A DNA stretch of 64,000 nucleotides from Bacillus sp. AFS037270 (GTDB taxonomy: Bacteria; Bacillota; Bacilli; Bacillales_B; DSM-18226), in assembly GCF_002585305.1 (NCBI RefSeq), contig NZ_NUNF01000013.1:96728-160727 (forward strand). The letters are read 5' to 3'. Positions 44,054 through 53,741 of this stretch are shown here, piece by piece. Numbering within the stretch: position 1 is the stretch's first letter; each line of letters begins with the position of its first letter. The notes beneath the pieces are model-generated. The model was not told where the DNA came from. It saw only the letters and a list, made by a program, of their open reading frames with translations, and did not search any database. A program made the position numbers and the translations under genes.

Positions 44054-45250
44054 TTAACTTTTTATCAATTTTCCTTCTACCAGCTCTGGCAGACTATCAA
44101 ATTCAGGAACTTCTACCAGATAGATATTCCCGTAACCAGTGCGGTCACTTGTAAACAAAATCTTGGTTCCACCTGGAGTATACCGGGGATGGACATGGAC
44201 TTGCTGAATCTGAAAACTTCCACGATGCTTACATAGAATCCGCGGTCCTTCCATTCCCTCGTTTGTTTTTTTCCATAAGAAGATACAATCCTGATACCTT
44301 TCACCATGGTAGGCACTTGATTGTTGACCATCTCCTACAATGAAGCTCGAATCATTGGAATGGATGTGCATATTTTGATAAGGAAATTCAAATTCTTCAC
44401 AAACTGAATTATCATATTTGGCAAACCCAAGGAATTTTCCGTCTTTACGGTCCAATGATTCGGTGAAACCATGATAGCCAATATGCAGACCGTCCGCATG
44501 CCAATACTCATGTCCCGCATATTGGTTTGGTTCTCCCTCTCTTATTTTCCAGACTTCACCGGTATTAATATTCAATACCCAAATACGATGGTCCACTTTT
44601 TCCCATGGCCCCTCATGACAGAAGGTGATTAGATGCGGCTGTGTTGGTGAAGCATTGACATGGCCAATCCACCGTTTTTCCTCATGAATTACTTTTGCTT
44701 CTCCCGTCTCAAATGTTAGTAAACATATTTGACAGTGCGGTCGTGCTGCTTCAGTTTCTTCAAACCCTACATATCCGCCTGATAAATTACTATTAATGGT
44801 TTGGGACAAATCCTCAGACAGACCAAAACACAGGTGTTTTCCATCAGCAGTACAGCTAAGATTGCTAAAGTTATATCCTTCTGGCAAAGTAAAAATCACT
44901 TTTTCTTCATATGAATCTAGGTCTATTGCGATAATCGTCTTACCAAAGGTAAAATACGCTTCATTTTTGACAGGGTTGATATAGGTTCCTTGTATTCCCT
45001 TCGAAACGTTTTTATCTAGGTCTGTTATTTGTGTTAATTCTCCGTTCTTCAGGTCCAGACTAAATAAGTTTGTGGCGTTTCCACGGTCCGAACAAATTAA
45101 AATTTTAGAACCGTTATCATACCAGCCGTCATTGGTAAAATACAGATGATAACTATGAGCCAAGTAATCTGTTAATTGTGTAATGGCCGCTCCCGTAATT
45201 GGATCTCGGAATTCCTTCTTTTCAGATGGCCATTTAGTTCCCTTCCCCAT
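44054..45250 (-). CDS. ogl: Oligogalacturonate lyase-like protein (PL22)
   Basis: 398 residues, seven-bladed beta-propeller of the PL22 oligogalacturonide lyase family. Features: TQLTDYLAHSYHLYFTNDGW, GHVNASPTQPHLITFCHEGPW, AGHEYWHADGLHIGYHG and HIHSNDSSFIVGDG. The conserved His residues would coordinate Mn. The enzyme converts unsaturated digalacturonate to 5-keto-4-deoxyuronate, the substrate of KduI. It is cytosolic and ends the yesX-yesT-yesZ-rhaM operon. Specificity for RG-I products instead of galacturonan is possible. Confidence 0.82.
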   Translation of the reverse strand: MGKGTKWPSEKKEFRDPITGAAITQLTDYLAHSYHLYFTNDGWYDNGSKILICSDRGNATNLFSLDLKNGELTQITDLDKNVSKGIQGTYINPVKNEAYFTFGKTIIAIDLDSYEEKVIFTLPEGYNFSNLSCTADGKHLCFGLSEDLSQTINSNLSGGYVGFEETEAARPHCQICLLTFETGEAKVIHEEKRWIGHVNASPTQPHLITFCHEGPWEKVDHRIWVLNINTGEVWKIREGEPNQYAGHEYWHADGLHIGYHGFTESLDRKDGKFLGFAKYDNSVCEEFEFPYQNMHIHSNDSSFIVGDGQQSSAYHGERYQDCIFLWKKTNEGMEGPRILCKHRGSFQIQQVHVHPRYTPGGTKILFTSDRTGYGNIYLVEVPEFDSLPELVEGKLIKS

Positions 45251-45269
45251 GCTCTATACCTCGTTTCTA

Positions 45270-45584
45270 TTAATCTAAATAAAATACATGTTTTAATTCA
45301 ATTGCTGCCGGACTATTATCGGGGTTGGTTTCCATAATATCTTTCATATAGGCCCACCATTTCTGGCAAACTTCGGTTTGAGCCATTGCATTCCATTTTT
45401 CTTCACTTTCGATTTCAACATAGGCAAACAGATTATTCGTTTTTTCATCAAGAAAAATCGAGTAATGATGGGCTCCGTGCTTTTTTAATTCTAGTGCAAG
45501 CTCAGGCCATATTTCATCATGGCGTTTCTTGTATTCTTCGTGAAATCCTTCAAACACCTTCATGACTGTTGCTTTTCGAATCAT
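45270..45584 (-). CDS. rhaM: L-rhamnose mutarotase
   Basis: 104 residues, the standard length. It interconverts alpha- and beta-L-rhamnose before isomerisation. Tyr18 and His22 ([14 protein letters not shown]), the HHYSIFLDE strand and the paired Trp76-Trp77 (CQKWWAYM) match the family active site. Its ATG overlaps the YesZ stop by 4 nt (ATGA). This places rhamnose release and rhamnose entry into metabolism in one transcript. Confidence 0.95.
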   Translation of the reverse strand: MIRKATVMKVFEGFHEEYKKRHDEIWPELALELKKHGAHHYSIFLDEKTNNLFAYVEIESEEKWNAMAQTEVCQKWWAYMKDIMETNPDNSPAAIELKHVFYLD

Positions 45585-47584
45585 CTAAAACACTCCTTAT
45601 CATTAATACGAATTACCCTATATTCAAATTTGCCGATTTCAAGTTTTCCCGGGCTTACTTTGCTATTCGTCTGTAAGTCAATTCCTTCAATTGGCAAGGT
45701 AACGCTTCCACCATTTCCGTCCATGTTGATCACAAACCAAACAGAATATCCATCACCCTGTCTCGGAGCAACAATGGTTCCTTTTGTTACGTCTGTTCTA
45801 AGTGATAAATTGGCTTCTTGTGAATAATGGTCGACGAGTTTCTGTAACATTAGGGCGCCTTCTGTTCCTTGTGGCATCGAACCAAGCATAACAATTTTTC
45901 CAGCACCAAGACGATGCTCGGTAATAAAGGATTTTCCTTCAGAAAGCCCCTCTTCAATGATGCCAACTGACTTCTCTTGGTCGAATTCGAATACTGAACT
46001 CCACAAACCAAGCGGTGCAGATACATCGAAGGCACGGCCGATGGTTCTGCTGTTATCCATAGGGTAAGTAAATAAAACCTCTACACCAGCGGTATTCTCA
46101 AGTTCCCCCAAAGCTTGATCTGTATGGACCGTATGGGACTCAGTCCTTCCTCCTGTTAAAGGGCCTGCAATCCAGACTCCGCCATTTTCAACAAATTGCT
46201 TCGCACGAGCTAGAAACTCTGATGACACATAAGGGATAAACGGTGTCAATAATACTTTATATCCCTCAAGGCTTGCCCCTTCAGGAATAAGGTCGCGATG
46301 GATCCCCATTGATAATACTTTTTCATAAAAATCTGTTACTAACGTGCGGTGATTTAACCCACGGTGTGATTCCGTTTTCAAAAAAGCCTTTGCCCGGTCA
46401 GAATAGGTGATGGCCAATTCTGCTTGACTCGGTCTTGTCGCTAGGATAATAGGTTCGATTTCTTTTCTCATCTTCTCTACTTCCAGCACATTGGCATAGC
46501 CAACTGTTGGTTTTCCCCATGCACTGATAACCGAACTATGCGGCTGCTCGCAGCCGGCACGCTGCTGTCTCCACAGCCAATATGAAAATCCTTCCGCTCC
46601 TAATGCATAAGCCGCAGCTGCCTCGGCTTTTAAATAGCCATTGGGATGAGGGCTTGCGTAGCTTTCGAGCGATGCAGCATACGATGTGCTGGTTTCCATT
46701 ACCCAAAAGTCTTTGCCTTTCTTAAAGTTCCGCCACAAATCGCTGTTAATAAGATAGGCAGGGAAATTATCTACCGTTGCATAAGTATCAAAAGAAGCAA
46801 AATCAAGATTTTTAAATAATCGCTCATTATCAACACTAAACATAACGGAACTGTTATGGGTAATCGGTGCACCTGAATATTTTCTAATAATCGCTGCTTG
46901 CTCATCACAGAACTCAGCAATTTTTTCCATAGAGAATAATTGATACATCGTACTTAATGATGAGTTGTGTAAAAATGGTGCATGGCCTGGCTGCGGTACT
47001 TGTTCAAAGCTGTGGTAATATTCACTCCAAATTTGCGTACCCCATGCTTCATTTAGTTGCTCGACCGTCCCATAACGTTCCTCTAACCACTGATGCCATA
47101 AGTCTTTACATGCAGCGCACATACATTCACTAACATGACATTTGAATTCATTATCAATCTGCCAGCCAATCACACCCGGCAAACTTCCCACTGCTTTAGC
47201 AATATGTTCCGTGATCAGCGCGGCTCTTTCACGGAAATAGGAATGGTTGGTGCAGGCATGCTGTCTTGAGCCATGGCCCATTACTCTTCCATCCCGCTCG
47301 ACATACATCCTTTCCGGGTGTCCGTCTGTGAACCAGATTGGCGGTGTGGGAGTAGGCGTACACATTACAGTCTCAATCCCATTTTCATAGAGTTTATTAA
47401 TTACATTTATAAAGAAGGATAAATCATACTGGCCTTCTTTCGGCTCCATGTTGGACCAAGCAAATTCACCCATTCTTACGACATTAATACCTGTTTGTTT
47501 CATCATTTTAATGTCTTCATTTATTACGTTTTCATCCCATAGCTCAGGATAATAAGCTGCTCCGTGATATAACTTTTTGCCCAA
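45581..47584 (-). CDS. yesZ: GH42 beta-galactosidase (YesZ-like)
   Basis: 667 residues, close to YesZ. A TIM barrel with catalytic acid/base Glu146 (GWQIDNEF) and nucleophile Glu297 (DFWVMETST), four zinc cysteines (Cys111 and CMCAAC at 154-159), then a trimerisation domain and a C-terminal beta domain. It removes galactose from RG-I galactan side chains inside the cell. Start is TTG at 47584 with GAGGTGA upstream, starting [15 protein letters not shown]. Part of the yesX-yesT-yesZ-rhaM-ogl operon. Confidence 0.93.
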   Translation of the reverse strand: MGKKLYHGAAYYPELWDENVINEDIKMMKQTGINVVRMGEFAWSNMEPKEGQYDLSFFINVINKLYENGIETVMCTPTPTPPIWFTDGHPERMYVERDGRVMGHGSRQHACTNHSYFRERAALITEHIAKAVGSLPGVIGWQIDNEFKCHVSECMCAACKDLWHQWLEERYGTVEQLNEAWGTQIWSEYYHSFEQVPQPGHAPFLHNSSLSTMYQLFSMEKIAEFCDEQAAIIRKYSGAPITHNSSVMFSVDNERLFKNLDFASFDTYATVDNFPAYLINSDLWRNFKKGKDFWVMETSTSYAASLESYASPHPNGYLKAEAAAAYALGAEGFSYWLWRQQRAGCEQPHSSVISAWGKPTVGYANVLEVEKMRKEIEPIILATRPSQAELAITYSDRAKAFLKTESHRGLNHRTLVTDFYEKVLSMGIHRDLIPEGASLEGYKVLLTPFIPYVSSEFLARAKQFVENGGVWIAGPLTGGRTESHTVHTDQALGELENTAGVEVLFTYPMDNSRTIGRAFDVSAPLGLWSSVFEFDQEKSVGIIEEGLSEGKSFITEHRLGAGKIVMLGSMPQGTEGALMLQKLVDHYSQEANLSLRTDVTKGTIVAPRQGDGYSVWFVINMDGNGGSVTLPIEGIDLQTNSKVSPGKLEIGKFEYRVIRINDKECFR

Positions 47585-47626
47585 TTGACTTCACCTCAGT
47601 ATTTGTATTTAGGCTCAATGAATCTA

Positions 47627-48313
47627 TCAATCTATTCTTTTAATAAAATCAGTAATGGGTAATTGTAATTCCTTTATTCCTTCTATGACTAATTTTGCGA
47701 CCTCACTTGCTCCGTGTTCACAAAAATGAGTGTTATCCTGAATCCCTTCTGGGTAATTAGGATGTACATTAGGCTCAAACCATGTAAATAATTGCTTAGA
47801 ACCCTCTACGCCTAATGATTCATATAGCTTTCTGGTCTTTGTTAATAAATCAATTAGCTGGACTTCTAACTTTTCAGCCAACTGAATCATCGATTGAGGA
47901 TAGTCCCCCAGTGAGTGGACTAAGGTATCCGTTTCATCAAAATGTCTGCGATTTACGGATGTAATCAAGATTGGAGTAGCTCCTTTTTCCCTAGCACCTT
48001 TAATATATTCTGTCAGGTATGACTGATACGTTGTAAAGGCTTCTGTCCCATATGGTTTTTGGTCATTATGCCCAAATTGAATGAACAAATAATCTCCCGG
48101 TTGAATCGATTCCAGGATTTTTTCTAACCGTCCTTCTGCAATAAAGCTGTTTGTACTGGCTCCACCTTTTGCATGATTGTGGACTTTTACCTCATCCGTA
48201 AAAAAGGATTGAAAAACCTGCCCCCATCCCGCCATAGGTGCTTCATGCGGCGGGCAGTTGGCTACTGTAGAATCTCCTGCTAAAAAAATTTGGACTGGCC
48301 TCTTCGAAACCAT
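47627..48313 (-). CDS. yesT: SGNH rhamnogalacturonan acetylesterase (YesT-like, CE12)
   Basis: 228 residues. SGNH blocks: FLAGDSTVAN (Ser15), GGASTNSFI, GHNDQKPYG and a C-terminal DNTHFCEHGA Asp-x-x-His dyad. This is the CE12 pattern of RG-I deacetylases; without a signal peptide it acts on imported acetylated oligosaccharides. It starts 15 nt after the PL11 gene with AGGAGG. A second family member is at 60043-60717. Confidence 0.9.
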   Translation of the reverse strand: MVSKRPVQIFLAGDSTVANCPPHEAPMAGWGQVFQSFFTDEVKVHNHAKGGASTNSFIAEGRLEKILESIQPGDYLFIQFGHNDQKPYGTEAFTTYQSYLTEYIKGAREKGATPILITSVNRRHFDETDTLVHSLGDYPQSMIQLAEKLEVQLIDLLTKTRKLYESLGVEGSKQLFTWFEPNVHPNYPEGIQDNTHFCEHGASEVAKLVIEGIKELQLPITDFIKRID

Positions 48314-48328
48314 CTAGAACTCCTCCTA

Positions 48329-50191
48329 TTACTTTTTCACTTTTGATTTTTGTACAGGTTTTACTTCATAAATATTTGGTACCGGCGGCTTTTCCATATT
48401 GTGTCCGAGAAAGAACCCAGGATGCGGCGGCTGATTATAGGCCACATTTTGCCAGGCAATGGCTAATCGATAATTTGGGTCGTGCATGAGTGTGTAAATC
48501 CGATGATCTGTTATATCAGTTGTCGTATAGATTCTAAGTGCTGTACTATCATCAGTCCGCCAAATGACTTCCTCGCGCCAATCCCCCAGAATATCGGCCT
48601 GTAAACAAGGATTCCCCTTTGTTCCATTATTTGACCTAGTTCCGTCTGCAGTAAGTAAATTCACTAGTCTGCCATTTTCATAGTCCCATTTATCAATTTT
48701 TCCTACGCCAATTCCTGTGTCAATATCATAATCATGGTCGAGAAGTTCCCTTAACAAATCTCCATCCCACCAGATCGCAAAATTAAACGACTGAGGGTTC
48801 ACATCCGATATCTTTTCACCTGAACTGCTATATAGTCCTGCGCCTCCGGTCTTCCAATGGGTGGATGACCACACTTCCGCTCCCTCATAGCGCGGGTCAA
48901 TATCTGCTGCCATCCCTCTGCCCACATCTTCAACTGATGGAATTCCCCAAAGAATTTCTCCTGTTCTTGCATCATGAATTTCTGTGCCATTGTCTTGTGG
49001 AGTCTCATGCACTTGGAAGATTTCTAAACCGGGCCTGCTAGGGATAAAATTCCCGACATGGATGGCATCGCCATGTCCTAAACCAGTGGTATAAAGCCCA
49101 GTTCCGTTGTGATCAATGACACAGGAGCCATAGATAATTTCATCTTTCCCATCATCATCTACATCTGCAGCACTTACACTATGGTTTCCTTGACCGGAAT
49201 ATCCCTCATTACCAGGTTCAAGGCTATCAAACTTCCATAATTTTGACAGTTCGCCTTCGCGCCAATTATAAGCAACTAATACCGCTCTGGTGTAATAGCC
49301 ACGGCACATCACTAGACTTGGTCTTTCGCCGTCAAGATAGGCAATGCATGCGAGAAACCGGTCGACACGGTTCCCTTCATCATCCCCCCAATCGGAACCC
49401 TTTCCTCTTGGCGGGTCATAATCTGTTGTTACTAACTCTTTTCCTGTGGTTCCCTCAAATATAGTCAAATACTCTGGGCCTTCAAGAATGAAACCATCTT
49501 TATTCCGAAAATCAGCATCAGCTTCTCCAATTACCTTTCCTGTTCCATCTATCGTTCCGTCAGCAGTTTTACAGGCAATTTCCGCCTTCCCATCACCATC
49601 GAGGTCATAGACGAGAAATTGCGTATAATGCGCTCCGGCACGGATGTTTTTCCCTAAATCTATTCTCCATAAATGGGAACCATTTAATTTATAAGCATCT
49701 AAGTAGACGTTTCCTGTATATCCCTTATGTGCGTTGTCATGAGAGTTCGTTGGGTCCCATTTTAAGATGATTTCATATTCTCCATCTCCATCCACATCTC
49801 CCACACTAGCGTCATTCGCTTGATAGGTATAGAAGACACCATCTGGAGAAATTCCGCCTTCTGGTTTATTAAGTGGAAGGGTCAAATAATTGGTTTCCCA
49901 TACATCGACGGTCTCTGATTGGGGCTGTTCCTCACCATTTATTACGGCACAAACACTATAAAGTGAACTGATTTCCCCATTATGGTCCAAGTAATTTGTA
50001 CTTGTGGTAATGGGGGAAGGGTTCACTCTCATGCCATCGCGGTAGAGATTAAAAGAAATTTCTTCCGGGTCGGTTCCGAACAAGCGCCACCCCACATAAA
50101 CACCATTCTTAACTTTGACTGCGATTAACCCCCGATTTAAGCTCTCCATTTGACGTAAAGATACTGATTGTTTATTACGATTATTTGACAT
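48329..50191 (-). CDS. yesX: PL11 rhamnogalacturonan lyase without signal peptide (YesX-like)
   Basis: 620 residues. The PL11 eight-bladed propeller is recognisable by repeated calcium-binding DVDGDGEYE / DLDGDGKAE / DVDDDGKDE loops, RDGMRVNPSP at the N-terminus and AYNQPPHPGFFLG at the end. It cleaves the rhamnose-galacturonate backbone by beta-elimination. There is no leader peptide, and its length equals YesX (exo-acting), so it probably trims oligomers in the cytosol. It is the first gene of a five-gene operon; ATG 50191 has AGGAGG 9 nt upstream. Confidence 0.92.
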   Translation of the reverse strand: MSNNRNKQSVSLRQMESLNRGLIAVKVKNGVYVGWRLFGTDPEEISFNLYRDGMRVNPSPITTSTNYLDHNGEISSLYSVCAVINGEEQPQSETVDVWETNYLTLPLNKPEGGISPDGVFYTYQANDASVGDVDGDGEYEIILKWDPTNSHDNAHKGYTGNVYLDAYKLNGSHLWRIDLGKNIRAGAHYTQFLVYDLDGDGKAEIACKTADGTIDGTGKVIGEADADFRNKDGFILEGPEYLTIFEGTTGKELVTTDYDPPRGKGSDWGDDEGNRVDRFLACIAYLDGERPSLVMCRGYYTRAVLVAYNWREGELSKLWKFDSLEPGNEGYSGQGNHSVSAADVDDDGKDEIIYGSCVIDHNGTGLYTTGLGHGDAIHVGNFIPSRPGLEIFQVHETPQDNGTEIHDARTGEILWGIPSVEDVGRGMAADIDPRYEGAEVWSSTHWKTGGAGLYSSSGEKISDVNPQSFNFAIWWDGDLLRELLDHDYDIDTGIGVGKIDKWDYENGRLVNLLTADGTRSNNGTKGNPCLQADILGDWREEVIWRTDDSTALRIYTTTDITDHRIYTLMHDPNYRLAIAWQNVAYNQPPHPGFFLGHNMEKPPVPNIYEVKPVQKSKVKK

Positions 50192-50366
50192 CCATTTGAT
50201 CCTCCTGAATTGTTTAATCGTTGGACACCATAAGGGTAATGGAAATAGGATTAGCCCATCAATTACATTTTTTTGAATAGTAGCGTTTTAAGACCCGTTT
50301 TTAAAACTTGGACTTTCTTGTTACTTTGTACATTTTTGTTAAACTTCACAATTAAAAATAAACCCA

Positions 50367-52454
50367 TCATATATCTTGTCTCTGAATAAACAATTCTTCA
50401 AGTCTATTAGAAAGTTCATCATCGGATAATGGATTACGATGAGTATTTTCCAAATAAATATATTTTTCTGTTTCCGGCATCAAATATTCCTTATACCATA
50501 AGAAGAAATCAGGGCTATCTCCCTGCATTCTGATAAATTTGCGTAAAGCATCGAGTGAATACAGGGTACTTTTTACATTGGTTAACCAATCTGCACGGTA
50601 AAAATTTTCCCATTTCCCGTGTTCCGCCCGTTTTAATGCAAGTATGCTATCGTTATAATGGCGTATCGATTGTGACACGCGAACAAATGCAAGCGCGTGT
50701 TCTTGCTTTTTAAAATGGAAATATCCATTACATAAGGCTATAAAACCATTACATCCGGAAACGTGTAGTTCAACGTGCAATGTAAACTGGTCGTAGAAAC
50801 GCTGCTGATCCTCTACACCAAGTTCGGCACTCAAGTTCCGGCATTGCTGTAATAATTTCTCCCAGCCCCTAAGCCCATCTTCGCATTTGTTCTTAAACCA
50901 AAGGACCTGCTCCTCAAAGGCAATTTCACCTGTTGCCCAATGAAGTTTGGATAAAGGGATATCAACTTTTCCCTGAAGCCAATGGCCGATAATTTTCCTG
51001 GCGGGATGATGATAAAATTCCTCTCCGGCTCTATCATCTTTATTTTCACCATATAGGATGGATTGGTTGAAATAGCTTTGATATAGCTGTTCGATTTGTT
51101 TGCTGCCCGTTTGATACAAACGTTTTATAAAACGCTCTAAGTGTTTTTCTTGATTGACAGTTCCTTTGCTCCATAATTCACTTACTAAATCTAAAGGATA
51201 GAGATGGGGCCGAATATTTCCGCTGTTCAATAAAAGATACGAATCTGCTCCTGCTTCAAAAGCCTTCTCCATTTCTTCAATAATCATTTCTGGCGGTGAT
51301 GGGAACATCGTTAAATGATTGGATGCTTGCAAATCATGAAAGGTAATATGATAGTAAATCCCGTGTTCACCATGATCGTCCGCTGTCGGCAAGGAAGGAA
51401 TCCTAAGGTTTTCATTCCCTTGTCTCCGTGACACCATTTTCCCGTATCCATTATCAGCCCAAATGTAGATGACACCCTCTGGCACTTTGATATGCCCTTC
51501 TTTATACAACTCTGCAATTTCACCATATAGGGCCATAGAACAAACCGGCTGTTCGACAGATTGCTGAATCAATTCATATTGCCTTGCTACTACCTTTGAA
51601 ATCATGTCACCCCGTTTTTCTGGTGTGTCAAATTCCGGGGCATACAGCCAAAAGGGTGCATCTCCTTGTCCGCGGAATGAGAGAACCCAAATGATCTTTT
51701 GATGCTTTTGCTTTTCAATGGCTTCCTTCCACAGATTCTCGAATAACTCTGGATTTTCTTGATAGTTTGGCTGTTTCCCAGGATAGGCACGTAAAAACAT
51801 TTCTGCCCCCAGCGGTTCCGCATGGTGATGGGTCAACCATAGGCCCATCTCTGAAGCCAATTCGGCATGAATCCCATGTCTTGGAAGATCTGTTCCAGGG
51901 ATCACCATATTGCCGCCACAGCGTAATAGCGCTTCAAATACGGGATACCATACTTCTTTTGTAGGAGGATACTCTTCTTTCCACCCTATTAAACAAACCT
52001 CATCATTCACAAACCAGCCACGATATTTAACCTTGGCTTTGTACGAATTAAAATTTTTAAAAGGGATCTTTATTTCCGTCTTTTGTTGAATTGGTAAATC
52101 AGCCCAAAACCAAAAAGGATCAATGCCTAAATAATCCTTACTGTAATGAAGAAGTCCATATATAATCCCTAGATCATCGTTTCCAATGATGTGCATGACC
52201 GGTTTTCCATTTTGAAAATTGAACCGGAAACAATAACCCTCCGGCCACTCGGGACAATCATCCTCCTTTGAGTCGTATCGAATGATCAGATCAGGGGCCT
52301 CATCAAGTGAGGAGGTTAATTTAGGAGGCTTACCAAATACCTTTTTATGATCCCTGACGATCATATCTAGGGCATATTGAACTGGGGTTGTTATGTTTTC
52401 TGGCGGAAAAATAACTGTACTTTCAACGATTAGAACATAAGAGTGATTGAACAT
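50367..52454 (-). CDS. GH115-like glycoside hydrolase
   Basis: 695 residues resembling GH115 (xylan alpha-1,2-glucuronidase family): VKYRGWFVNDEV, the LLRCGGNMVIPGT segment, LWLTHHHAEPLG, VSFRGQGDAPFW, YIWADNGYGKMV and DDHGEHGIYYHITFHDL follow the family order. Typical GH115 enzymes are about 850-1000 residues with extra C-terminal domains; this one is shorter and has no signal peptide. It may act on glucuronic or galacturonic acid decorations of RG-I side chains. GGGGAG precedes the ATG. The GH105 gene upstream is separated by a terminator. The exact substrate is unknown. Confidence 0.72.
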   Translation of the reverse strand: MFNHSYVLIVESTVIFPPENITTPVQYALDMIVRDHKKVFGKPPKLTSSLDEAPDLIIRYDSKEDDCPEWPEGYCFRFNFQNGKPVMHIIGNDDLGIIYGLLHYSKDYLGIDPFWFWADLPIQQKTEIKIPFKNFNSYKAKVKYRGWFVNDEVCLIGWKEEYPPTKEVWYPVFEALLRCGGNMVIPGTDLPRHGIHAELASEMGLWLTHHHAEPLGAEMFLRAYPGKQPNYQENPELFENLWKEAIEKQKHQKIIWVLSFRGQGDAPFWLYAPEFDTPEKRGDMISKVVARQYELIQQSVEQPVCSMALYGEIAELYKEGHIKVPEGVIYIWADNGYGKMVSRRQGNENLRIPSLPTADDHGEHGIYYHITFHDLQASNHLTMFPSPPEMIIEEMEKAFEAGADSYLLLNSGNIRPHLYPLDLVSELWSKGTVNQEKHLERFIKRLYQTGSKQIEQLYQSYFNQSILYGENKDDRAGEEFYHHPARKIIGHWLQGKVDIPLSKLHWATGEIAFEEQVLWFKNKCEDGLRGWEKLLQQCRNLSAELGVEDQQRFYDQFTLHVELHVSGCNGFIALCNGYFHFKKQEHALAFVRVSQSIRHYNDSILALKRAEHGKWENFYRADWLTNVKSTLYSLDALRKFIRMQGDSPDFFLWYKEYLMPETEKYIYLENTHRNPLSDDELSNRLEELFIQRQDI

Positions 52455-52480
52455 ATTTCTCCCCTAACTTTTAATTATGT

Positions 52481-52515
52481 AAAAATACCTGTGGAAGGAA
52501 TGTCCCTCCGCAGGT
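52481..52515 (-). terminator. Rho-independent terminator
   Basis: ACCTG(C/T)GGA arms with an inner GG/CC pair (52487-52515) are followed by ATTTTT on the minus strand. It lies between the GH105 and GH115-like genes. Confidence 0.75.
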
Positions 52516-52529
52516 TCGATCTGTTTACT

Positions 52530-53558
52530 CTAATCTTTTTTTGTGCGTTTTAATAATAAGGATAGAAAGGCAAGAACTAGGCCTTGACCCCAGCCTTGAA
52601 CTCTTTTATATGGGACTCCTTTATACCCTTCAGCATCATCCATGACCGCAGTTCCGGCTGAAACATTCATGACGGACCCGTCCTCTTTGACTTGCTTTAG
52701 AATTGCATCAATTGATTTTTGAACATATTTGTTATACAGTTTCCCTTTTGTTAGTAACGCTGCTGCAATTCCTGCCGAACCTGACGTTTCTAAATATGAT
52801 TCAGGATCTGTCACGATCGTATGCCAAAGTCCGGATTCATCCTGTAAGCGAACCAATGCACTTAGCTGATCACGGAGTGACCCTTCTATAATCATAAAGG
52901 ATGGATGCTGCACCTTCACAAGCTCTAATGCCCTAGCCATGGTGTAGGCAGCCCAGCTGTTTCCACGGGCCCAAAAAATGCCGGACATATGGTTTTGGGC
53001 GATATTGTCCCAGCCATGATAGTATAGGTTGGTCAAGTCATCCTGGAGAAACTGCTCATGACCATGATATTGCTTTAAGCCGAAATCAATGTAATCCTTC
53101 CGATCGAGCATATGCCCCATTCGTAAGAGAAAATAGCCCGCCATAAACATCGTATCGACCCATGCCTGCTCGGGGAACACGTTTTTGACACCGTTTACAG
53201 TATGCTGCAAAACACCATCTGCAAATTTCTCTGCATCATTTAATAAGAAGTCTGCCATTTGAATGGCATATTCTAAATATTTTTCCTCGTCCGTTGCTTT
53301 ATATAAAGTGATGAGGGTATGACCGATGGAGGAGGCATTTACCGTTAAGTTCGGAAGTCCATCCTCTAATTCCTCATCGACCCAATCCTTTATAAATTCC
53401 AAATATCGTTTCTCACCAGTTGCTTCATAGCTTTCCGCAACACCGTAAAAGGCAACCCCGCCCGGCCAGTCCCAGCTGAAATCCATTTTTGAGGTTCTAT
53501 CGACGACAAGTTCAATAGCTTCTTTTACTTTTTCTTCATCAAATACAAGTTGAGGCAT
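52530..53558 (-). CDS. yesR: GH105 unsaturated rhamnogalacturonyl hydrolase (YesR-like)
   Basis: 342 residues, alpha6/alpha6 barrel. The catalytic Asp135 lies in QAWVDTMFMAGYF, at the position I recall for YesR. Further motifs: MDFSWDWPGGVAFYGVAES, YYHGWD, FWARGNSWAAYTMARAL, SGSAGIAAALL and VQGWGQGLVLAFLSL. It removes the unsaturated uronate left by lyases at the non-reducing end of RG oligomers, in the cytosol. ATG 53558 has GGGTGGG; the TTG at 53573 is part of that site. Confidence 0.92.
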   Translation of the reverse strand: MPQLVFDEEKVKEAIELVVDRTSKMDFSWDWPGGVAFYGVAESYEATGEKRYLEFIKDWVDEELEDGLPNLTVNASSIGHTLITLYKATDEEKYLEYAIQMADFLLNDAEKFADGVLQHTVNGVKNVFPEQAWVDTMFMAGYFLLRMGHMLDRKDYIDFGLKQYHGHEQFLQDDLTNLYYHGWDNIAQNHMSGIFWARGNSWAAYTMARALELVKVQHPSFMIIEGSLRDQLSALVRLQDESGLWHTIVTDPESYLETSGSAGIAAALLTKGKLYNKYVQKSIDAILKQVKEDGSVMNVSAGTAVMDDAEGYKGVPYKRVQGWGQGLVLAFLSLLLKRTKKD

Positions 53559-53631
53559 CTTTATCCCACCCAAAATTAATAAAAATAGATAGTTGGCATA
53601 ACTTTCGAATTCAATAGAGCTTTAGTTGAAT

Positions 53632-53703
53632 GCTTTATCAGCGGTTTCTTGAGACTTATCAGCGGTTTTGAAATTTTATCGGCGCTTTTTCCCGTCTTAT
53701 CGC
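53632..53703. repeat. Degenerate array, period 20-21 bp, core CTTATCAGCGG
   Basis: TTATC starts at 53635, 53656, 53676 and 53697 (spacings 21, 20, 21), each usually followed by (A/G)GCGnTTT. It lies between the stop codon of the Gfo/Idh gene (53742) and the start of yesR. The unit resembles the one at 63.7 kb in reverse orientation (TATCCGC...TTGAAAT against TATCAGC...TTGAAAT). Confidence 0.8.
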
Positions 53704-53741
53704 AAAAAAACAAAAAACACCGTTTGGCCCCTAATAGCTCA

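Noticed and set aside
53632..53703. Attenuator or terminator in the yteT-yesR gap
   Set aside because: Copies of the motif are direct, not inverted, and cannot pair into a stem.
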